DNA of 64,000 nucleotides from Cavia porcellus (taxonomy: Eukaryota > Chordata > Mammalia > Rodentia > Caviidae), in NCBI RefSeq assembly GCF_034190915.1, contig NW_026947502.1, positions 34,626,785 through 34,690,784 of the forward strand, read 5' to 3'. The stretch's first letter is position 1; each line of letters begins with the position of its first letter. Below the pieces are notes generated by a model that was not told the origin of the DNA, ran no database searches, and saw only the letters and a program-made list of their open reading frames with translations. Both the position numbers and the translations under genes were made by a program. Below are positions 50,590-59,500 of this stretch, in pieces.

Positions 50590-53500
50590 TGGTGGGCTGG
50601 GGACACAGCACAGTGGTAGAGCATGTGCTTAGTAAATACTGTATGATGGCCTGGCTCCAATTTCTAGCATCGCACAGAAAAACAAATGAGGATAAAACGT
50701 TAAACACTGAATTGTCATAGGGTCCTGCAATTCTATTCTTAAACAGGTAGCTATAAGAAATGAAAGCAGAGACTCCCAGAAACCCTTGTACACAAATATT
50801 CATAGCAGCATTTTTCACATCAGTAGAAACACAGAAACAACCCAAGTGTCAATGACAAATGAATAGGTAAACTAAATATGACAGACACATACAAGAACTG
50901 GATTTAAGAAGGAATGAAATTCTGTCACACGCTACATCTTGTATGCACCTTAAAAACATTACGGTGAGCAAAACATGCCAGACTCATAAGGAGAGATATT
51001 GTATGGCTCTACTTTTATGAGCTATCTAGAATATGAAAATGTGTGAAGACAGGAGTAGAGGTTGCAGGGTGGTGAGGGGAGCATTCAATGGTTGCACAGT
51101 TTATGTTAGAGAGGATGAAAATGTTCTGGAAACAGTGGTGATGATTGTACAACACTATGGATGCACTCAATGTCCCTGAATACTTCACTTAAAAATATGT
51201 ATCAAAAACATGTATAACATATATATATATATATATATAACATATATATATATATTTATATATACACATCTATCTATATCTATATAATACCACATATAAT
51301 ATATATCTATATAATACATGTGCTAGGGTGAGTAAAACAAGATAAAAGCCAACAGGCACAGATAAATAGAAAAACATAGCCTACTAGAAAGACATACATT
51401 CAGAAAGACCCGAGCAACTATTGCTTATTTTAAAATGTTTCTGAGAGCAAGAGACCAGAGGAAAGAGGTGGAGGTGGAGGAAACCTCAAGAGCCAGGGAA
51501 GTTGCTGACCTTCCAGACTCCACCTGGCAAGCAGGGAAACAAGGCCGGGAGGCCACCGCCTCCCTCAGCTTTCCAGGGCTTTTCCTGCCAAAGGCCACAG
51601 CTCTGCTCTTCATGCATGAGACAGGGAACAACTCTCTCTAGCAAATGCATGTTCCTTTAACAGGTTCTTTACATCACACTTTTTTCCAAAGAAGAACCAC
51701 AAGAACTTTTTAGCAAACAACAAATGGCAGCGTTGTGGGGCTGTGACTATGGAATCAAACGAGAACTAACACAGCCAGTGGTGTCGGCTCTTTCATTGAG
51801 CCCAGAGCTCCTTGGCAGCTAGGTTCCACTTTCACAAGAAAGACAAGGCATTTCTGGCAATAAATGCTTACAGAATGTAAGCATGTAGGGCTTCATATGT
51901 GGCATGAAGTCATACGACTGGTACTCGGCTGGTTTCACACATATGCAGATGTCATATGGTTTCTTCTTAAACTAAGTTTCAATTAAAGTAAAAGAAGAGA
52001 ACTGTAAAGTACAGCTTAGCAGTAATTCTGAGAAGGGCAAAACTCACATAATCCAGGCCTTCAGGCTTCAACTGGTCTAATTTGCCAAAAAGAGCAAATG
52101 GGACACAGAAGAATAAGTGGGCTGGACCTCTCCTGACTAGAGGATGCCAGCTCGCCACCTGCAGCCAGAGGTGCGCCCGCACATCTGGCAGGGTTACAGT
52201 GTCTGAATGACCACTCTTTATTTTTAAAAAGAGACTCTGATGAATTGTCACCATTTAAAAGTCATTAGAATTTATGGCTATTCTTGTAAAATCTGAATGT
52301 CTAGCAGCATCTCATACCACAGCATCTGCCAGGAGAGCAGCAGCTGATGCATGCAGACTCAATGTACCCACCTGCTCCACAGCCTGGTGCTTCCTGCACG
52401 GCCGCCCACTGCCCACCTCTGACGGGGTCTGCAGCTTCTCCCATGCACAGCCCTCTCTCCTGTGTGCAACTTTTCCCTGTGAGACTTCTGATAGGAGATG
52501 GAGAACAGACTGCTTTGTGCCGTATCTTTCTAATGAGAACCTATAGCCTTAGGTTTCTATGTTGCTATTTGAGGGAGACCCACACATTCTGAAAGTCTGG
52601 AAAGCTAATAAGAGGGTTTTCGTGGCCATGAAAACTAAGGAGCCTCACCAGCATTCTTCTCCAGTTCAATATATCCTAGCAAGCAAATCTGCTTTTCTTC
52701 TTTCTCTCTCAGGATCATCTAGGCCTTTGCCTAAAAGTGACACCATAAACTACATCAGAATTGACTCTGAATAAGGTGTTAAAAGCTGCTTTCTTCTTTT
52801 TACTCCTACCCTGGGAAAAAACACCCAAGTCCACACACACACACAAAAACCATCCAGCTAGATGAAGTAGACATTGAAAACATTCCCCTCATCGTCCTGA
52901 TTCTAACAGCTCAGTTTTTACAGGTAAATCTGCTCTAAAATATAATTCCAGATTGAAAAAGTACATACTTCTGAACTCAGCATTTTCTTCTTAGTGAGTG
53001 ATGAGATAGCCACCTGGTCTGGAAGCCCTTCATTCTTTTTTCCCTATAGATCCTTATTAAGCTTTGCCTTGAAATCCCATTTTCCAGGAAGCATTTGATC
53101 CAGGTCTCACACTTCCCATAATCACTTAGTAACCAACACACTAACTAAACTAATTCTAGCCCCTGAGGACAATGACTTCATTCATTGACATGTTCCTAGA
53201 GTCTTCTGACTCTGGGCCTGGAGCAACACAGTGGATGAATGGAAATAAAAGATTTCCTATAAAGTCAACTTCTAGAAGTATCAAGTTTTTGTTACCTACC
53301 TGTTAATCAAGCATCATCAAATTTACGATATATAAAATAATATACCACACCTTACTAAAAAGGCTGAAAGCTTTCAATCAGGAGCCCTAAGATAGGAAGG
53401 TTCCAGGGGAATATGAGGTATCACGCACAGTGGACTTTAGCTAAGCTAACTCACAGAAGTGGCTGTAGGTCAAACTGACATTAGGGTCCTCTTAGCCAGG

Positions 53501-56500
53501 CTTGGAGCTAATGTCTATAATCCCAGCTCCTCAGCAAGCTGAAGCAGGAGAGTTGCAAGTTCAATCCCTGAACTTTCCTCTGCTGGATAAAGTTATCCTC
53601 TACCCTTCAATTCAGGACATGGCCAAAAGGTAGACAGATTTGTTGCCAGATTTAACAGTTGGTCTCTAGTCCAGTTCTCAATAAACTTCCATCTGAAACC
53701 TCATGAACTTCACCTTTACTATCTGCATCCCAGCAGCATTTTGGTCTTCTCAGCACAGACCAGGATCATCCCTCAGGCTCTGCATATAGAATTGTAGGCT
53801 TTGTCTATCCTGTATCTCCAAACTTTCCTAAACCAGTTTCAAAGGCTTCTGAACCACACAGTCACAGTAACAGCACTATTTCTAGTGCTAATTTTCTGTA
53901 TCAGTCAGCTTTTTAGTGTTGAGACACAATACCCGATACCCACAATTTAAAAGAAGTTTATTTGGCTCACAGTTGCGAGGATTCAGTCCATGGAAAGTGA
54001 CTCTGGGGCAGGAACATCATGGCAGTAGAAGGTCAAGATGGAACAAAGCGACTCAGCTCATGGAATCCAGAAATAAAGCAGGGAACAGTACCAAAGAGGA
54101 AGTGGCCAAAAACCACATCCTGTATAGTACTGAAGATCACACCTGCATGACCCACCTAGAAACACCCAGAAGTGTGCTAATCCCCTCCCTTAAAGATGGT
54201 GAGTTTTTTACAGTTTTCAATAATAGCCAGCTGTAGCAGGCATGCCATAGGTTCCCAAGAAATCAAGTTAACAATTAAGCTTAACCATCACACTTGGCTT
54301 AGGAAAACAATTACACACAAATATAAATGGGGAAGGAAGAAAGAAAGAGAAAGGGGAGGATATGCATGCAGTAAAACATTAAAAATTGGTTAACCTAGGC
54401 AAATGGTTTATGGGGGTCCACTTTATAAATTCTGTAAATGTCAAGTTTCCCAAAATAAAAAGTTGGAGGACAGGGAACAAATACCTAGGCAAGAAGCCCT
54501 GCCACAGCATAGATACGTATCAGTCTCAGTTTCATTCAGAGACTGCTATGAGGCTGGATATCTCAGTGCAGCTCCCAGAGAAGAGTACTCCCCTGCCCAT
54601 GCACCTGCCATCAGCAGACAGCATCTCTGAGAATCCAGGCACGTCAGGTGGTATCCAGAGAGGAGAGGGCTGCCACACCTGACTTCTGTATTGCTTTTCT
54701 CAAAAAAAATGAGGGTACACATTCATGACTTCTATTTTCATAAAATCTTACCAGCCTGAGATTTGTTTTCATTTTGTTGTTGTCATCTTAGATTTCTAAC
54801 AGTTAGTTTCGGTGAACAGCAAACTTGGTCATAAATCTGAAAGCCTTAAGAAAGATCATGTTAACATCAACTGCCATAAAGCTGTGCTTGAGGGCATACA
54901 ACCCAACTGCCCTTAGTGTCCAAGCCAGGACCTCTCAGTCTATTCTGCCACAAACCATGGGGGCATCCAGCCTCCGGTACAAAAGTTCTGGTACCAACAT
55001 CTAGAAAACAACCCTTTGGCAACACATGCATAAAAAGGGTCCAAATTTACACATCATCATTTTATGTGATTACTGAGCACTGAATTGGCAAGGCTTTAAA
55101 ATAAGAGAATCTCCAGCACTGCAGAGACAGGGTGGCAATCTGCAATGAAAAACACCAACCAGGTCTTCTGAGAAGTAATCCTGAAGGCACTGTTGGAGGC
55201 ATGTGTAGGAGATAAACTCTAGCCTCCTCATGTTATGACATGCTCTTCAACCTCACCTGACCACACTCTCCCAAGACCAAAAGGTCCAAATATCCTCTCA
55301 GTGCCTGAACTGCCCAGGTCAGCCCAAGCACCTCTGTTCATATGGGTTATCTCTAGTCCCTGGGAGCAAACAGCATGGGTGCACAGTGGGGTGACCTTCA
55401 GTACTTACGCCTGGCCTTTTGGCTCTCCTGGAACAGGACTGGGAGGACTGCTGAGCTACCAAGGGGCGGGGAATACGAGCTCTCCACATCTCAAAGTTGG
55501 AAATAACAAAATACTTCCTCGTACTGACCAAGCTCACCGTGGTGGCTGGGGTCTCAGGAATGCCAGCAAGGGCTCAGACTTCTTTTCCATTCCAGACTAA
55601 ACAGGGTTTTGAGGCTGGTCTAGAAGCTAACACTCCTCTATAATGCCAGTCTTAAGGAAAAATAGATTATGAGTTTCAGTGAACCAAAAACCAAATCGAC
55701 CTTATTATACAGGGTCTGTTTAGAAGATAAGTACCGCTTATACTGCAAGAGGAATTCACAAATCGCAAAGGCAGTGGGAGCTCATTTGGCATCTGCAGTG
55801 AATCAATGCCTTTCCATTTCTACCCCAAGTCTTCACTGAAAAACTACTGAACAGTATAAAGTGTCAGAAATAATCACAACCTACGTGCAGCAATGACCTT
55901 TCCTGCTCTCAGTCCTGGTTATTCTGAGGAAAGTTCTGGAATTTCTGGAATGATTTGTGGTGGCTTCTTCAGTCACTCATCTCTGCTCAGGTTCAGACAG
56001 CACTCACTGGATCAGGGTCAGGTCTCTGGGTGAAAATACAGTCACTTCAAGGAGTCCCTCAATGAATCCAGGTTCAACGTTTTGCCTTGAGCTGTGTGTA
56101 ATGGTGCATGCCTGTAACCCTCATTCTGGGAAGCAGAGGCAGAAGGATCTCATGTTCCAGCCCAGCCTGAGCAACTTAGCAACTAAGCAAGACTCTGCTT
56201 CAAAATAAAAAAGGACTAGGGATATAGCTCAATGACAAGGCCCTGGATTCAATCCTAAGTATCACACAAAGGAAAAAAAAAAGTTTTTCCCTGAGCCTGG
56301 TTCTCAGGCTTGACCCACATCATGAACCTCTAGGAAGAGATCAAGGTGCCCAAGTACAGGAAGGAGAAGAAGGGGGCTGGGCGGAAGGACCACAAAGGGC
56401 TCAGCTTGTTACATAGATGATTTGGGATACCAGTTTCCATCCGGTGTGACGTTTCTATCCTGGGGGCTGCTTCCAAATTCTGTGCTGGAGAATGGAAAAC

Positions 56501-59500
56501 CTAGCCTTCATCCTACCAGAAGGCCAGTCTTCTCCAGAGCCACTGCCCAGCCATTTTTTAATGGCTTTCCAAGTCTGCAAAAACTGTTTGGATGACGCTG
56601 GGCAGCTCTTCCCTGCGCTGACCCTGTCTCCTTACTCTGAGAAGCTCCCTGACACTGCTAAACATTTTTCCTGAGGCCATTAAGCCTCATCAGCCACCAA
56701 GCCAGGAAAAATCTGGCTTTAACATTAAACATATTTCATAGTCACACTGTGCCAAAAAGCCAGGTTTCATGTATAAATTCTGCCTTGGTTGATCTCCAAA
56801 AACGACTCACACTGGGGAAAATTCTATCTAAATGAGCGCACCAGCAAGTAAGGTATCCTTTCAACCCTGAAGGGTGTAACACTTTAACATTCTTAAATTG
56901 TGGAGCAACCAAAAATTCTCACCAAAAAGCCAGAGGGATCTCAAGATACCACAGCAGTGCCACTCACAATCCACGTGATCAGGCATTTTGTTTGTTTTAT
57001 AGGCAGCTGCTCAGAGAAGCTTTGAAGATCCATTAACAGAGCTGGGAAACGAGCCTGCTGGAGAGGACACACGTGATGGGGAGAGCCTGTGCACACACGT
57101 CTGCTTGCCTCTACTGCGACACCCAGAATCATGTGGTCTGAATGTGCTGTCCCTTTTGGAGAGAGCTGCAGGATCCTGTCTAATTACAAAATTTCCGCAA
57201 TTAGGCCAGGTGCTTGTGATCACACAGCTGTTCCGGAAATTCCCCCATCAGCACTAGAGACCTCAAAGGATGGCAGCAAGCATATGACAGCAACCAGAGT
57301 CTGTCTTACCTTCTACACATGAGAAAGAAAAGCAAAGCCATCCACGGGACACAGCACAGCAACAAAACCACTGCCCAGCTGGGCAACTTTGGACAAGTGA
57401 CTAAACTCTGAACTCAGCTCTCTGGCTAAGACTTCAAGGTTCTCCTACAAGGTAGGGGATTAACATTAGCTGTTACATTCAGCCTCTCTTTGTAACTGTC
57501 TCTAGATTGAGGCAGCGCCATATTCTAAGCCATGACTCCTACTGCAGTTTTGTCCATTTAAGCCCCAAGTGACTGTGTGATCGGGTTTGAAACAGGAAAT
57601 GTCTTGTTTTAAGATGCAGTGGGCTACGAACTTCTATCCTTTATTCAAGCACCTGAGTCACAGCACTTTTACACTGCCCATGTACTCCTCTAGACCATGA
57701 GAAGAGGGACCAGGAGCTGGCTTACTGAACGAGCAGCCAGGTACCACATGAGGTTTGAAAACAAAAGAAGTGCTTTTTGATGAAGTGAATGGACTAAACT
57801 TGCTCCTGTTATCTTTGGAGATCAGCAAATACACTGCATCAAACTTTGCATATAACATCCAGCTCAAAAAACCCCTAGGTTACTAATGCAAGTTTGCAAA
57901 TAGAGCAACCGTAATGAAATGGATGCTTTTTAATGATTTCCTATGATGGTGTTTATATTTGGAAGCCTTTTTCCCTACTGAAGCACTTTAATTGGAAAAT
58001 GGCAAAGCCAGCCAGTTCCGATTAGCAAACACTGATGGCATTGTGCTGTAGCAATAGTGAATGTCTCCGAGTTCTCCACCGGTGCCTGCCCTCTGTGGGG
58101 ACGGGGGTGACCTTTCTCTACCCAGAGCAGCCCCACTCCTCCGTCACCGGCACTGTACACATTTAGCCTTCAGATTTCTTCTCGGCTGAGACTTCTGGGA
58201 AGTGGGCTCATACCCAAGGACACCATCAGACATGCTGTGGCCTCTCACATGGGCCTGACCCCACTGTGGGTCTCCCTGCCGACCTGTCAGTGTCAGCCAA
58301 AGAACTGTGGCTCTAAGACGATTCTGGTGCCTATTCAGGTATTTCAGTGTGTCCCCTGTGCAGGTACTGTAGGATGGTGGTCCAGGTCACTAAGTCCCTC
58401 CAGCACACCGCTTGCAATCTAGCCTAAGAAACACAGACTGGTAATCGGTAAAGCACTAGTATACTCATGTACACACACAGACACACGGTTTCCTCAGTAG
58501 AGCTAAGTGGAATGAAGGGAACAAGTGTAAAAGACTGACACTGCAGTTGCAGGAAGGGGCACTAGAAAGGTCTGGGGAGGAGACGGTGGAGTAAGGGAGT
58601 GGCAAGTACACACAGCAGGACGGAGCACTCCACGTAGAACCACAGCCCATGCAGAGCTGAGGAGCCGGAGGAGTTACCGGCTGGCGTGACACCAAGAGAG
58701 AAGGCCAAGAGCAAGAAAACAAACATGGAGACTGGGAGAGGATGAGCCTAAAAGCAGGAGCCCAGGGCCTGAGGATCCTGCAGGCCATAGTGAGGAGCCG
58801 GGATGTTGCCCAGGTTTAAGCGGGGAGAATGTGGGAGTACGGCCACCTGGCAGCAAATTCTGTCCTATGTCCTAATACCTAACACTGCACCCAATGAGTT
58901 CTCCAAACAGGTGAATAAAGCTTTTCAGGTAGACAGAGCACATGTGCTGGCCCTAGGGAGAGGCACCAAGGCTTCCATAGTTCAGTCTTGCCAGGAAAGA
59001 CACCATCACTAGTTACAATTTACGAATTTTTACATAAGTGACAGAATGGAAAGAAATGACTTGAAGTGAAAGACAGGAAAACGAAGCCGCCCCATTGTGC
59101 ACACAGGAGGATGTAGGTGGCTACCAGGAAGGATCAGTGTGTAGACACCGAGCAGCGTCAGGAGCTCCAGGAGCCCCACAAAAAAGAAGCCCATTCACGT
59201 GGGTTTATCCCTTCATCTCTCAAGCTTATTTAATGACAAAACAGTTCAGATCACTTACTGATTCCATAAAGTAGAATCTGAGAGAAACAAATGGAAGACC
59301 AGTGCAGGGATGACCCTCCACAGCATCTGGGAACTCGTTCCAGGAGCTTGGAGCTGCTGGGATTGGAGACTGACAGGGGTGGTATGACTGAAGCATGAGG
59401 CCTTTTGGCACAGGGATAGGCTGGTGGGTGGTGGCATTGTGTATGGCTTAACATAAAGTCTAGAGTTTCAGTTCAGGTGAGTTGCAGGAAGCCAGTTTCA

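Larger units (their letters stand above)
50385..51205 (+). mobile_element. Old L1M-type 3' end with later insertions
   Basis: gctggtgaggatgtagagac, cttgttgctggtgggaattt, tcatagcagcatttttcaca, ccaagtgtcaatgacaaatg, gatgaaaatgttctggaaac and ttcacttaaaaatatgtatc mark an L1M 3' region, broken by (AC)n at 50552-50584 and an ID SINE at 50594-50686. Confidence 0.88.

Noticed and set aside
56283..56410. Lys/Glu-rich coding-looking stretch after the B1-dID (processed pseudogene?)
   Set aside because: No clear similarity to a known mRNA, no poly(A) and no flanking duplication.
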